DNA of 64,000 nt from positions 1 to 64,000 of the forward strand of contig NZ_JANZKP010000009.1 of the NCBI RefSeq assembly GCF_025642745.1, written 5' to 3'. Position numbers and translations under genes: made by a program. Origin of the DNA: Cellulomonas sp. RIT-PI-Y (GTDB lineage Bacteria; Actinomycetota; Actinomycetes; Actinomycetales; Cellulomonadaceae). The notes beneath the pieces were generated by a model. The model did no database searches. It was not told the DNA's origin and worked only from the letters and a program-made list of their open reading frames with translations. Positions 53,822 through 63,550 of this stretch are shown piece by piece. The stretch's first letter is position 1. Each line of letters opens with the position of its first letter.

Positions 53822-54442
53822 CAGGGGGTACCAGCGGCGGTCGCGCAGCGGTGAGCCGGGTCCGGTGGGCAGCCACGCACCGTCGATGACCGGGACGCCG
53901 TCCACCGCCCACACCGAGAAGTGCGCGAGCGGGGCCGGCCAGGGATGGTCCGGCGCGGGATGCGGGACCACGTTGCGGACGTGGCCGACCGGGCGCGGGT
54001 CGGGTCGTGAGGTGCCGAGTACTTCCTGCGCGAGCCCGAGGATCGTGCTCGCGCCGTCCGGGTCGCCGGACGGCACCGTCCTGGTGGGCAGGTCCAGGTC
54101 GACGCGGCCGTCCGCGCACGGCACGCAGGAGACCTCGCCACGGCGCCGGAGCAGGAGCCGGACCAGACCCGCCGGTCGCGGGGCGCGTGCGTCCGACCAG
54201 ACCTCCGCGCGGGAGCCCGGCGGGAGCCACGCGGGATCGTCCGTGGCGTCCAGCAGTCGGCCCTCCGGGGGAGCACCGCTGAGCTGGCGGTGATCGCCGT
54301 GGACGCCGGCGCGGCACGACTCCTGCTCGGCCACGGTCACCGCCCTGGTCGGTTGCAGCGCCTCGGCCAGTTCACCCCACGCGCCCCCCACACCGCCGCC
54401 GCTCGGACGGCCCCAGAACCACCTGCGCCACTGTCGTCCCAT
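53792..54442 (-). CDS. Protein of unknown function
   Basis: A 216-residue soluble protein with no signal peptide. It has a Trp/Arg-rich start (GRQWRRWFWGR), a basic centre and a Pro/Trp-rich end (FSVWAVDGVPVIDGAWLPTG). Codon use fits the genome, so it is probably real, but I recognise no family. Its stop lies within the ctaCDF terminator. Upstream is the 19-bp repeat array. Confidence 0.55.
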   Translation of the reverse strand: MGRQWRRWFWGRPSGGGVGGAWGELAEALQPTRAVTVAEQESCRAGVHGDHRQLSGAPPEGRLLDATDDPAWLPPGSRAEVWSDARAPRPAGLVRLLLRRRGEVSCVPCADGRVDLDLPTRTVPSGDPDGASTILGLAQEVLGTSRPDPRPVGHVRNVVPHPAPDHPWPAPLAHFSVWAVDGVPVIDGAWLPTGPGSPLRDRRWYPLRHDRGAPPP

Positions 54443-54502
54443 CGCGCCACCCTGCCATGACCCTGATGCCGAGATCGGCAGTCCACACCTCCGCCGGGGC
54501 GG

Positions 54503-54578
54503 CGAACTGCCGACCCCGGCGCGAACTGCCGACCTGGGCGCGAACTGCCGACCCCGGCACGGACTGCCGACCCCGGCG
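54503..54578. repeat. Four 19-bp tandem repeats
   Basis: Units start at 54503, 54522, 54541 and 54560; the first reads CGAACTGCCGACCCCGGCG. The fourth is identical to 26059-26077, 28 kb away. An inverted half-copy (TCGGCAGTCC) lies just upstream at about 54474. Confidence 0.85.
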
Positions 54579-54650
54579 CGGTCGCCCGGACATGCCGAGG
54601 GCCGGGCACCCCGTGGGGGAGTGCCCGGCCCTCGGCCGTGGGTCAGCGCG

Positions 54651-55280
54651 TCAGAGCGACGGGACGATCAGCCCGGCGGTCTGGGTGCGGGCACGCTCGA
54701 AGCGCGCACCGGCGTCGGCCCAGTTGATGATGTTCCACCACGCCTTGACGTAGTCGGCCTTCACGTTCACGTAGTCCAGGTAGAAGGCGTGCTCCCACAT
54801 GTCCAGGACGACGATCGGCACCAGGCCGAGGGCGAGGTTGCCCTGCTGGTCGTAGAGCTGCACGATGACGAGCTTCTCGCCGATGGAGTCCCAGGCCAGG
54901 ATGGACCAGCCGGAGCCCTGGATCGCGGTGGCGTTGGCGGTGAAGTGCGCCTGGAACTTGTCGAAGGAGCCGAAGAACTCGTCGACGGCCGCGGCGAGCT
55001 CACCGGTCGGCTTGTCGCCGCCGTCCGGGGAGAGGTTGGCCCAGAACACCGAGTGGTTGACGTGACCACCCAGGTTGAAGGCGAGGTTCTTCTCCAGGCC
55101 CGCGACGGCGCCGAAGTCACCGGACTCGCGGGCGGCGGCGAGCTTCTCCAACGCGGTGTTGGCACCGGCCACGTAGGTGGCGTGGTGCTTGTCGTGGTGG
55201 AGCTCCATGATGCGGCCGGAGATGTGCGGCTCCAGCGCCGCGTAGTCGTAGGGCAGGTCCGGCAGGGTGTACTCGGCCAT
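54651..55280 (-). CDS. sodA: Superoxide dismutase [Mn/Fe]
   Basis: Dismutates superoxide. Metal ligands H28 (MELHHDKHH), H76 (HVNHSVFW), D160 and H164 (DMWEHAFY) are present. There is no signal peptide, so it is cytoplasmic. GAGAGG lies 5 nt before ATG 55280; an upstream extension is unsupported. It sits between the two respiratory-chain gene groups, where it would counter superoxide leakage. Confidence 0.96.
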   Translation of the reverse strand: MAEYTLPDLPYDYAALEPHISGRIMELHHDKHHATYVAGANTALEKLAAARESGDFGAVAGLEKNLAFNLGGHVNHSVFWANLSPDGGDKPTGELAAAVDEFFGSFDKFQAHFTANATAIQGSGWSILAWDSIGEKLVIVQLYDQQGNLALGLVPIVVLDMWEHAFYLDYVNVKADYVKAWWNIINWADAGARFERARTQTAGLIVPSL

Positions 55281-55474
55281 CAGTACCTCTCGGTGCATCG
55301 GGGGTGGGCCCCAACTGGGGTCCCTCTGTCGTATCACGGTCGGCGGTCGCCCGCACCAGGGTGGAACGACCGACGCCCGCGGCGATCCCGGCGGCTGACC
55401 GGGACCGACGCGGACGTCGGGTCGTATGCCATCCAGTGGGTCCAACGTCCCACATGGATGAATGATTCCGCACG

Positions 55475-57190
55475 TCAGGGGCGTGTGGTGTCCTCGTCGT
55501 CGACCAGGTGCGTGCCGCCGCCGGCCGTGGAACCGGTGAGCTGGGCGTGCTCGTCCGCCGCGGGGAGGGCGTCGTGCCCACCGTGCGACTGGGCAGCCGC
55601 CAGCTCGGCCGGGGTGACCGGCTCGATCCGGTCCTCGTAGAACATCCGGGACACCCGCTGGCGGAGCCTGTCCTTTCGGTAGCCCGGCCGGCGCACGCCG
55701 CGGGAGTCCTCGGCGGGCTCGATCTCGATCGGGCGGCGCGGCTCGTGGCCGACCCGCAGCCAGCGCTCGTGCTCGTCCAGCGGCTTGTGCACCTCGATGT
55801 ACTCACCGGAGGCGAACCGCACGATCCGGCCGGTCTCGTGGCCGTGCAGGACCAGCTCGCGGTCCTTGCGCTGCAACGACAGGCAGATCCGCTTGGTGAT
55901 CCAGAACGCGAACCACGGGCCGAGGAAGATCAGCGCCCGGAAGGTCCAGGTGATGTCGTTGATCGACAGGTGGAAGTGGGTCGCGATCAGGTCGTTGGAC
56001 CCGGCCAGGATCAGGATGAAGAACGCGGTCAGCAGGGCCACGCCGAAGGCGGTCCGGAACGGCGCGTTGCGCGGGCGGTCCAGCACGTGGTGCTCACGGG
56101 TGTCGCCGGTGGCGAACGCCTCGATGAACGGCCAGAGCGCCAGTGCGGTGAACAGCAGACCGGGGACCACGACCGCCGGGACCAGCACGTTCAGCGACAG
56201 GGTGTACTGACCCAGGACCACCTCGGTCTGTCCTGGCATCAGGCGTAGCCCGCCTTCCAGGAACAGCATGTACCAGTCCGGTTGGGCGCCCGCGGACACG
56301 ATGGACGGGTCGAAGGGACCGTAGTTCCACACCGGGTTGATCGTCATCGTGCCGGCCAGCAGCGCGATCACGGCGAACACCACGAAGAAGAAGCCGCCGG
56401 CCTTGGCCACGTACACCGGGAACAGCGGGTAGCCGACCACGTTCTTGTCCGACCGGCCCGAACCCGGGTACTGGGTGTGCTTGTGCAGCACCACGAACAG
56501 CAGGTGCAGACCGATCATCGCCAGGATCAGACCCGGGATGAGCAGGATGTGCACCGTGAACAGCCGGGGGATCAGGGCGGTGCCCGGGAACTCCCCGCCG
56601 AACAGGAAGAACGAGATGTACGAGCCCAGGATCGGGATCGAGCGGGCCACGCCGTCCGCGATGCGCAGGCCGTTGCCGGAGAGCACGTCGTCGGGGAGCG
56701 AGTAACCGGAGAACCCGGCCAGCAGGCCCAGGATCATCAGCGTGAAGCCGACCACCCAGTTGATCTCACGGGGCTTGCGGAACGCGCCGGTGAAGAACAC
56801 CCGCATCATGTGCGTGACGATCGACGCCATGAAGATCAGGGCGGCCCAGTGGTGGATCTGCCGCATCAGCAGACCGCCGCGCACCTCGAAGGACAGGTGC
56901 AGGGTCGAGGCGAAGGCCTCGGACATCTGCACGCCCTGCATGGCCTCCCACGGTCCCTCGTAGTGGACCTCGGTCATGCTCGGGACGAAGAACATCGTCA
57001 GGAACGTGCCCGAGATCAGCAGCACCACGAAGGAGTAGAGCGCGATCTCGCCGAGCAGGAAGGACCAGTGGTCCGGGAAGATCTTGCGGGCGAACTCCTT
57101 GACCGCGCCGCCGATGCCGGTGCGCTGGTCGAGGTAGTCCGCGGCCTTGCCCGCCGGGGTGGTGGGGCTGGTGGAGGTGGAGGTGCTCAT
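55475..57190 (-). CDS. qcrB: Cytochrome bc1 complex cytochrome b subunit
   Basis: The membrane core of menaquinol:cytochrome c reductase. [23 protein letters not shown] carries heme-ligand histidines in one helix, and [22 protein letters not shown] their partners. The quinone-site PDWYMLF is the actinobacterial form of the PEWY motif. At 571 residues it has a long charged C-terminal tail, typical of actinobacteria. It follows qcrA by 52 nt. Confidence 0.95.
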   Translation of the reverse strand: MSTSTSTSPTTPAGKAADYLDQRTGIGGAVKEFARKIFPDHWSFLLGEIALYSFVVLLISGTFLTMFFVPSMTEVHYEGPWEAMQGVQMSEAFASTLHLSFEVRGGLLMRQIHHWAALIFMASIVTHMMRVFFTGAFRKPREINWVVGFTLMILGLLAGFSGYSLPDDVLSGNGLRIADGVARSIPILGSYISFFLFGGEFPGTALIPRLFTVHILLIPGLILAMIGLHLLFVVLHKHTQYPGSGRSDKNVVGYPLFPVYVAKAGGFFFVVFAVIALLAGTMTINPVWNYGPFDPSIVSAGAQPDWYMLFLEGGLRLMPGQTEVVLGQYTLSLNVLVPAVVVPGLLFTALALWPFIEAFATGDTREHHVLDRPRNAPFRTAFGVALLTAFFILILAGSNDLIATHFHLSINDITWTFRALIFLGPWFAFWITKRICLSLQRKDRELVLHGHETGRIVRFASGEYIEVHKPLDEHERWLRVGHEPRRPIEIEPAEDSRGVRRPGYRKDRLRQRVSRMFYEDRIEPVTPAELAAAQSHGGHDALPAADEHAQLTGSTAGGGTHLVDDEDTTRP

Positions 57191-57242
57191 CTCGGGGCCC
57201 CCGCGAGGTCGTGAGCGGAGCGAACGAGGTTGTGGGGTGAGT

Positions 57243-58256
57243 TCATGTCAGCCGCTCCCAGAAGCTCGGGCCGATCGGTTCGTTGAAGCCGTCCTGAGCG
57301 ACCAGGTAACCCTCGTCGTCGACGGTGATCGGCAGCTGGGGCAGCGGACGCTTGGCCGGGCCGAAGACCACCTTGGCGCCGTCGGCGGCGTCGAAGGTCG
57401 ACTGGTGGCACGGGCAGAGGATGTGGTGCGTCTGCTGCTCGTAGAGGGCCACCGGGCAGCCCACGTGCGTGCAGATCTTGGAGAACGCGACGATGCCGTC
57501 GTAGCTCCAGCCGTCACCCTGCTCGGAGCGGATGTCCCGGGGGTCCATCCGGATCATCAGCACGACGGCCTTGGCCTTCTCGTTCAGCGGGTGCTCGGCC
57601 TCCTCGATGCCCTCGGGCATGACGTGGAACACCGAGCCGATGGTGACGTCGGCCGCCTTGATCGGACGCCCCGTGGGGTCGAGCGCCAGCCGGGTGCCGC
57701 GCTTCCACAGCGTGTGCTTGGAGCGGGAGACGTCCCAGTCGCCACCGATGTTGCCGACCAGCGGCACCGCGATCGCGAGCGGGAACAGGGCGAGCGAGGA
57801 CACCATGGCGCCCTTGAGCACGCCACGGCGGCCGATCGCGGAGTCCTTGATGCCGTCGTTCAGCTTGGCGACGGCGACCTCACGGGTGGCGTCGTCCGAG
57901 CGGATCGGGTGGCGCTCCTCGGCGACCTCGTGGTCGTTCATCAGCGACTTGGCCCAGTGCACGGCGGCCAGGCCGATGCCGGCCAGCGCGACGAACATCG
58001 CGAGGCCGAGCAGCAGGTTGGACATCCGGATCCCGGCGACCGTGCCGTCCGGCGGGACGATCGCGTAGGCGACCAGGAACGCCAGGGTGCCCAGCACCGA
58101 CAGGCCGAACAGGACGACGACCTGGCGCTCGGCCCGCTTGTTGGCCTTCGGGTCGGTGTCGCCCATCCGCTCGTGGTGCTCGTGCAGGCCCGGGTCCTCG
58201 AACCGGTCGGGCAGCTCGCCGTTCACCGGCGTCAGGTCAGTGGAGTGGTTGCTCAC
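57243..58256 (-). CDS. qcrA: Cytochrome bc1 complex Rieske iron-sulfur subunit
   Basis: A 337-residue Rieske protein with three N-terminal helices, as in actinobacteria. The [2Fe-2S] ligands are in CTHVGC and CPCHQSTF. The start is GTG 58256, overlapping the qcrC stop by 4 nt (GTGA). Confidence 0.95.
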   Translation of the reverse strand: MSNHSTDLTPVNGELPDRFEDPGLHEHHERMGDTDPKANKRAERQVVVLFGLSVLGTLAFLVAYAIVPPDGTVAGIRMSNLLLGLAMFVALAGIGLAAVHWAKSLMNDHEVAEERHPIRSDDATREVAVAKLNDGIKDSAIGRRGVLKGAMVSSLALFPLAIAVPLVGNIGGDWDVSRSKHTLWKRGTRLALDPTGRPIKAADVTIGSVFHVMPEGIEEAEHPLNEKAKAVVLMIRMDPRDIRSEQGDGWSYDGIVAFSKICTHVGCPVALYEQQTHHILCPCHQSTFDAADGAKVVFGPAKRPLPQLPITVDDEGYLVAQDGFNEPIGPSFWERLT

Positions 58257-59038
58257 GACGACTTCGCTCCGATCCAGACCGCGGCACCGATCAGCAGGCC
58301 CAGTCCGGCGACCCAGGCCCACAGGCCCTCGGACACCGGGCCGAGCGACCCGAGGGTCAGGCCACCGGCCGACCCCTCACGCTGCTGCTCGAGGTAGGCG
58401 ATGACGTCCCGCTTCTCGTCCGGGGTGATGTTGGCGTCGTTGAACACCGGCATCGACTGCGGACCGGTCAGCATGGCCTCGTAGATGTGCTCCGGGGAGG
58501 TCTCCATCAGCGAGGGCGCGTACTTGCCCTGCGACAGCGCGCCACCGGCGCCCACGGCGTTGTGGCACATGGCGCAGTTGGTGCGGAAGATCGCGCCGCC
58601 GTTGGCGGCGTCGCCCTTGCTGGCGTCGACCTGGTCCGCGGTGGGGATCGACGGGCCGGCGCCGAGCGAGGCCACGTAGGCGGCCAGCTGGGAGATCTGC
58701 TCCTGGTCGAACTGGGCCGGGGCGGCCTGGATCTGCGCACCGTTCATCTTGGCGGGCATCCGGCCGGTGCCGACCTGGAAGTCGACGGCCGCGGCGCCGA
58801 CACCGATCAGCGACGGTCCGCTGGCCGTGCCGTCGGCGGAGGCGCCGTGGCAGGTGGCGCAGTTGGCCTGGAACAGCTTCTCTCCGGCGTCGATGTCGCT
58901 CTGGCTGGTCGTCGCGGACGCCGCATCGGCGCTGGACGGGGCAGCGATCGCGTACACCGCTCCGGTGAGCAGCAGCGCCAGCAGGAGCAGCACGACCGGG
59001 GCTGACCGGTGGTGCCTGCGGGCGGCGAGTGCCTTCAC
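58253..59038 (-). CDS. qcrC: Cytochrome bc1 complex diheme cytochrome c subunit
   Basis: A 261-residue membrane-anchored diheme cytochrome c with N-terminal anchor [19 protein letters not shown], heme sites CATCH and CAMCH, and a C-terminal helix. It replaces soluble cytochrome c by passing electrons straight to CtaC in the bcc-aa3 supercomplex. The start is GTG. First gene of qcrCAB, 57 nt after ctaE. Confidence 0.95.
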   Translation of the reverse strand: MKALAARRHHRSAPVVLLLLALLLTGAVYAIAAPSSADAASATTSQSDIDAGEKLFQANCATCHGASADGTASGPSLIGVGAAAVDFQVGTGRMPAKMNGAQIQAAPAQFDQEQISQLAAYVASLGAGPSIPTADQVDASKGDAANGGAIFRTNCAMCHNAVGAGGALSQGKYAPSLMETSPEHIYEAMLTGPQSMPVFNDANITPDEKRDVIAYLEQQREGSAGGLTLGSLGPVSEGLWAWVAGLGLLIGAAVWIGAKSS

Positions 59039-59095
59039 GGGGTTAGTCCTTGGATCTCGGTAGGGCTGGGGGGCTCTGATGGTGGTCGGCGCCGA

Positions 59096-59734
59096 CTACT
59101 TGATCAGGTAGATGGTCGCGAACAGCGCGACCCACACGATGTCGACGAAGTGCCAGTAGTACGACACGACGATGGCGGTGGTCGCCTCGTGGTGACCGAA
59201 GCGCTTGGCCGAGAACGAGCGGCCGAGCAGGAACAGGAAGGCGATCAGACCGCCGATCACGTGCAGACCGTGGAAGCCGGTGGTCAGGAAGAACACCGAG
59301 CCGTACGGGCTGGAGGAGATGGTCAGGCCCTCGTGCACCAGCTCGGCGTACTCGAAGATCTGACCGCCGATGAACACCGCGCCCATGATGTAGGTGAGGG
59401 TCATCCACTCGTTCATGCCCCAGCCCTTGAGGTTCAGCAGGCTGCCGGAGCGGCGGGGCTGGAACCGCTCGGCCGCCCAGACACCCATCTGGCAGGTGAC
59501 CGAGCTGAGGATCAGCACCGTGGTGTTCGCGACCGCGAACGGGATGTTGAGCAGGGGCGTCTGCGCGGCCCACTCGTCGGGGACGGTGGAGCGGAGCGTG
59601 AAGTACATCGCGAACAGGCCGGCGAAGAACATCAGCTCGGACGCCAGCCACACGATGGTCCCCACCGACACGGGATTGGGTCGGTTGACGCTCACGTGCG
59701 GAGCGGACTGAGGCGCGGCCGTTGCGGTTGTCAC
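59096..59734 (-). CDS. ctaE: Cytochrome c oxidase subunit III
   Basis: A 212-residue, five-helix short form of subunit III, with the conserved [10 protein letters not shown] and [17 protein letters not shown] 59734 is chosen because CATACT (minus strand, 59742-59747) ends 7 nt upstream; an upstream ATG at 59773 would overlap the promoter. It heads the ctaE-qcrCAB operon and is divergent from the receiver-trpD operon. Confidence 0.94.
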   Translation of the reverse strand: MTTATAAPQSAPHVSVNRPNPVSVGTIVWLASELMFFAGLFAMYFTLRSTVPDEWAAQTPLLNIPFAVANTTVLILSSVTCQMGVWAAERFQPRRSGSLLNLKGWGMNEWMTLTYIMGAVFIGGQIFEYAELVHEGLTISSSPYGSVFFLTTGFHGLHVIGGLIAFLFLLGRSFSAKRFGHHEATTAIVVSYYWHFVDIVWVALFATIYLIK

Positions 59735-59921
59735 GTGGGTCAGTATGCCGAAGATCGGCCGTTCATGGGTCACAAGTCCCAGGCCGTCGCGGAGTTTTCT
59801 GTCACATCGTCATTTCGCGCGGCGTGTCGCGAGCGTGTGCGGCCGGTCCGAGGACCGCGTCCGTCCGACGTGCCAAGATGCACTAGCGCACCCCTTCGCA
59901 GTGCCCCTAGTGAGGATCATC

Positions 59922-60350
59922 ATGGCTGCTTCGCACCCGACCGACGACGCCGCGACCACCACCGGTCCGCGGATCCTGCTGTACAGCGACGACCTGGACA
60001 CCCGTGCCCAGGTGCGGCTCGGTGTCGGCAAGCGGCTGGGGCGCGGTGCGCCGGACATCCGATGGACCGAGGCCGCCTCCCCGGCGGCGGCGCTGACCGA
60101 GGCCGAGGCCGGCGGCTACGACCTGTTCGTCTTCGACGGCGAGGCCGCCAAGGTCGGCGGGATGTCGCTGGCGCGCCAGGTCAAGGACGAGCTCTACAAC
60201 TGCCCGCCGGTGCTGGTGCTGACCGGCCGCCCGCAGGACGCCTGGCTGGCCGCCTGGTCGGACGCCGACGCCGTGGTCTCCCAGCCGCTCGACCCGATCG
60301 AGCTGCAGAGCACCGTCGCGGGCCTGCTGGCCCGTACCCCGGCACGATGA
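59922..60350 (+). CDS. Stand-alone receiver-like protein with altered active site
   Basis: A 142-residue protein with a CheY-like fold: acidic pair at 23-24 (YSDDLD), phosphorylatable D72 (LFVFDGEA), T101 (VLVLTGRP). The conserved lysine near the end is glutamine (VVSQPLDP, Q121), so phosphorylation signalling may be changed or lost. There is no output domain. GAGGAT precedes the ATG. The stop overlaps trpD by 4 nt. Confidence 0.8.
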   Translation: MAASHPTDDAATTTGPRILLYSDDLDTRAQVRLGVGKRLGRGAPDIRWTEAASPAAALTEAEAGGYDLFVFDGEAAKVGGMSLARQVKDELYNCPPVLVLTGRPQDAWLAAWSDADAVVSQPLDPIELQSTVAGLLARTPAR

Positions 60351-61381
60351 CCTGGTCGGATCTGCTCACCGCCCTGATCCGGGGCGAGGACCTCACCACC
60401 GAGCAGACCTCCTGGGCGATGGACCAGATCATGTCCGGGGAGGCCTCCCCGGTCCGGGTCGCCGGCTTCCTGGTCGCGCTGCGAGCCAAGGGGGAGACGG
60501 TCGAGGAGCTGACCGCGCTGGCGGACACCATGCTGGACCACGCGGTGCGGTTCACCGTGCCGGGTCGCTCGGTGGACATCGTGGGCACCGGCGGCGACCG
60601 GGCGCACACCGTGAACGTGTCGACCATGGCCTCGCTGGTGATCGCCGGGACCGGTGTCCGGGTGGTCAAGCACGGCAACCGGGCCGCGTCCTCGTCCTCC
60701 GGCTCGGCGGACGTGCTCGAAGCGCTCGGGCTGCGGCTGGACCACACCCCGGAGCGGGTGGCGGAGATCGTCGAGCAGGCCGGGATCACGTTCTGCTTCG
60801 CCGGGACCTTCCACTCCTCGATGCGGCACGCCGCCGTGGCCCGCCGGGACCTGGGCGTGGCGACGGCGTTCAACTTCCTCGGTCCGCTGACCAACCCGGC
60901 CCAGCCGGCGGCGGCGGCGATCGGCTGCGCCGACCCGCGGATGGCCGGTCTGATGGCCGGGGTGCTCGCCTCCCGCGGCACCGATGCGCTGGTGTTCCGG
61001 AACGACGACGGGCTGGACGAGCTGTCCCCGACCTCGACCGCCCGGATCTGGCGGGTGGCGGACGGTGCCGTCACCGAGCACACGCTCGACCCGGTGGCCG
61101 AGCTGGGACTGACCCCGGTGACGATCGCCGATCTGCGCGGCGCGGACGCCCGGTACAACGCGGGCGTGGCCCGGGACATCCTGGGCGGCGCACCGCACCC
61201 GGCGCGGGAGACCGTGCTGCTGAACGCGGCCGCGGCCCTGGTCGCCGAGGGGTCGCTGCCCGGTACCGGTGCAGGGTCGCTGGTCGACCGGTTGCGCGCC
61301 GGACTGGGTCACGCGCGTGAGTCCGTGGACTCCGGCGCGGCCACCCGGGTGCTGGACCGCTGGCGGGCCGCCGCGGCCTGA
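60347..61381 (+). CDS. trpD: Anthranilate phosphoribosyltransferase
   Basis: Second step of tryptophan synthesis, joining anthranilate to PRPP. The PRPP-binding [15 protein letters not shown] and the [21 protein letters not shown] loop are intact, as is the second metal motif with NDDGLDELS. 344 residues, normal length. No other trp gene is in the window; it is coupled to a receiver-like gene by an ATGA overlap. Confidence 0.95.
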   Translation: MTWSDLLTALIRGEDLTTEQTSWAMDQIMSGEASPVRVAGFLVALRAKGETVEELTALADTMLDHAVRFTVPGRSVDIVGTGGDRAHTVNVSTMASLVIAGTGVRVVKHGNRAASSSSGSADVLEALGLRLDHTPERVAEIVEQAGITFCFAGTFHSSMRHAAVARRDLGVATAFNFLGPLTNPAQPAAAAIGCADPRMAGLMAGVLASRGTDALVFRNDDGLDELSPTSTARIWRVADGAVTEHTLDPVAELGLTPVTIADLRGADARYNAGVARDILGGAPHPARETVLLNAAAALVAEGSLPGTGAGSLVDRLRAGLGHARESVDSGAATRVLDRWRAAAA

Positions 61382-61389
61382 GTCCCTTG

Positions 61390-61433
61390 ACGACGAGGCC
61401 CCCGGCGGACCGATCCGCCGGGGGCCTCGTCGT
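61390..61433. terminator. Bidirectional terminator between trpD and the AsnC-domain gene
   Basis: Arms of 20 bp, 61390-61409 and 61414-61433, pair perfectly around a 4-nt loop. The left arm is ACGACGAGGCCCCCGGCGGA. It serves both convergent genes. Confidence 0.88.
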
Positions 61434-61437
61434 GGGG

Positions 61438-61719
61438 TCAGTCCTCGATGCCGAGGGCGAAGGCCGACTCCAGGTCGTGCTGGGAATAGGTCCGGAACGC
61501 GATGTAGGTCTGGGTGCGCAGCACGCCCTCGACCTTGCTCAACCGGTCGGCGATGACGTCGGCGAGCTCCTCGTGCTCGCGGACCCGGACCATGGCGACC
61601 AGGTCGACCTCGCCGGTGACCGAGTAGACCTCGCTCACCCCCGGCTGGTCGGCGATCGCCTGGGCGACCTCGGGGATGCGGGACGGTTCGGTGTCGATCA
61701 GCACGATGGCGGTGAGCAT
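61438..61719 (-). CDS. Stand-alone Lrp/AsnC ligand-binding domain protein
   Basis: A 93-residue RAM-type domain without a DNA-binding part (starts LTAIVLIDTEPSRIPEVAQA; contains the glycine-bearing VYSVTGEVDLVAMVRV). Such proteins form amino-acid-binding oligomers and can modulate Lrp proteins. CATGAT ends 6 nt before the ATG. It follows the DnaQ-UvrC gene by 7 nt and may be co-transcribed. Confidence 0.88.
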   Translation of the reverse strand: MLTAIVLIDTEPSRIPEVAQAIADQPGVSEVYSVTGEVDLVAMVRVREHEELADVIADRLSKVEGVLRTQTYIAFRTYSQHDLESAFALGIED

Positions 61720-61726
61720 GCGCCCA

Positions 61727-63502
61727 TCATGCCGCGCCGACGACGTCGGTGCCGGGGACCCGCACGACGGGCTCCGCCCGGGGGTCCGGCAGCGGCGCGA
61801 TGCCCGCGATCGCCGCCGCGGGATCCGCCCAGGCGGCCGCCGATCGCACCGGCAGCGCCCACGGTTCGCTCAGCGACACCAGCCGCACCCCGGGGGAGCC
61901 GAGCCAGCCGAGGATCAGGTCCGCCTCCTCCGGGTGCCCGGCCGGGGCGGGCGCGATCGGCGGCGGCACGTGCTCCGCGGTGGCCCGCAGCGATGCGATC
62001 GCCGGGGCGGGGTCGGTGCGCGGCGGGACCAGGGCGGTGGTGGCCAGTCGGCCGTGCCGGACCAGGACCAGCTCCCAGCCGCCCTCGTCGGTACGCCGGG
62101 CCGCGCAGAGCTCGGCGATCCGGGCCAGGGGCGCCAGTCGTTGCACCCGCGCGGCACCGCGCAGGTACGCGGACAGCCGGTCCCGGACCGTGGCGGCCTC
62201 CTCGTAGCGTTCCCGGTCGATCAGCGCGGCGATCCGTTGCGCGTGCTCGACCACCACCCGGCTCGGGTCGCCGGTCATCGCGGCGCGCAGGTCCTCGACC
62301 TCGGTCGCGTAACCCGGCGCCGACGCGGTCCGGACGCAGGGTGCCGAGCAGCGGCCGATCTCCGCCAGGTGGCAGGCGGCGGCCCCGGCCCGGGGGATCG
62401 CGGGCAGCTTCCCGGCGCACCGGCGCACCGCGAACGTGTCCTGGAGCGCCTCCACCGCCGACTGGGCCGCGGCCCGGGAGGCGAACGGCCCCAGATGGGT
62501 CGCGCCCTCGACCACCTCCCGCACCACCGACAACCGGGGGAAGGGCTCGACGGTCAGCCGCACCCACGGCATCCGCTCCGGCATCCGGGACCGGCGGTTG
62601 TAGCGCGGGTTGTGCTGGGCGATCAGCCGCAGCTCGCGGACCTGGGCCTCCAGCCGGGTGGCGCACACCACCGGCGTGACGCCGAGCGCGATCCGGACCA
62701 TCTCCCGCATCCGTCCGCGCTTCTCCGCGGCGGTGAAGTAGCTGCGCACCCGCTTGCGCAGGCTGGTCGAGGTGCCGACGTACAGCACCTCGTCCTTCGG
62801 CCCGCGGAACAGGTACACCCCCGGGGCGTCCGGCAGCCCGTCGGCCAGGGTCCGCTTGCGCCGCACGTCGGCGGGCACCGGGTCGGCGGCGGTGGCCAGG
62901 TCCTCCAGGTGGGTGATCCCGAGCGGGCCCAGCCGGCCGAGCAGCGCGTGCAGCACGTCCACCGTCGCCCGGGCGTCGGCCAGCGCGCGGTGCTCCGGCG
63001 TTGTCGTGGCGTGGAACAGCCCGGCCAGCGTGGAGAGCTTGTGGTTCGGCGCCTCGTCCCGGGTGACCACCCGCCGGGCCAGCTTCACGGTGTCCACCAC
63101 CGGGAAGCCCGGCCAGGCGTGCCCGGTCTGCGCGGCGGCGGCCTTGAGGAACCCGACGTCGAAGGGGGCGTTGTGCGCGACCAGCACCGACCCGCGGGCG
63201 AACTCCAGGAAGGAGGGCAGCACCTCCTCGATCCTCGGTGCGCCGATCACCATCGCGGTGGTGATGCCGGTCAGCACCTGGATCTGCGCCGGGATCGGGC
63301 CACCGGGGTCGACCAGGGTCTGGAACTCGCCGAGCACCTCGCCGCCACGCACCTTCACCGCGCCGAACTCGGTGATCGCCGCGCCGGCGGTCAGGCCGCC
63401 GGTGGTCTCCAGGTCGACGACGACGAAGGTGACCTGCTGCAGCGGGGTGCCGATGTCCTCCAGGGTCACCTGCACCGGGGTCGGCGCGGCGGGGTGGGTC
63501 AT
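61727..63502 (-). CDS. DnaQ-like exonuclease fused to UvrC-like GIY-YIG endonuclease
   Basis: A 591-residue fusion known in actinobacteria. The DEDDh exonuclease has D30, E32, D115, H171 and D176. The GIY-YIG domain starts at about 222 (DAPGVYLFRG, LYVGTSTSLRKRV) as in UvrC/Cho, and a UVR-type coiled region follows (AQRIAALIDRERYEEAATVR). A UvrC-type endonuclease V/HhH end is lacking. It probably acts in DNA repair. ATG 63502 is chosen because TACCGT (minus strand, 63510-63515) ends 7 nt upstream. Confidence 0.9.
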   Translation of the reverse strand: MTHPAAPTPVQVTLEDIGTPLQQVTFVVVDLETTGGLTAGAAITEFGAVKVRGGEVLGEFQTLVDPGGPIPAQIQVLTGITTAMVIGAPRIEEVLPSFLEFARGSVLVAHNAPFDVGFLKAAAAQTGHAWPGFPVVDTVKLARRVVTRDEAPNHKLSTLAGLFHATTTPEHRALADARATVDVLHALLGRLGPLGITHLEDLATAADPVPADVRRKRTLADGLPDAPGVYLFRGPKDEVLYVGTSTSLRKRVRSYFTAAEKRGRMREMVRIALGVTPVVCATRLEAQVRELRLIAQHNPRYNRRSRMPERMPWVRLTVEPFPRLSVVREVVEGATHLGPFASRAAAQSAVEALQDTFAVRRCAGKLPAIPRAGAAACHLAEIGRCSAPCVRTASAPGYATEVEDLRAAMTGDPSRVVVEHAQRIAALIDRERYEEAATVRDRLSAYLRGAARVQRLAPLARIAELCAARRTDEGGWELVLVRHGRLATTALVPPRTDPAPAIASLRATAEHVPPPIAPAPAGHPEEADLILGWLGSPGVRLVSLSEPWALPVRSAAAWADPAAAIAGIAPLPDPRAEPVVRVPGTDVVGAA

Positions 63503-63550
63503 GGCGGGGACGGTAGCCGCGGGGTCCGACACACCCCGCGGCCACCGGTG

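Noticed and set aside
54503-54578. CRISPR array
   Set aside because: Units of 19 bp adjoin directly with no spacers.
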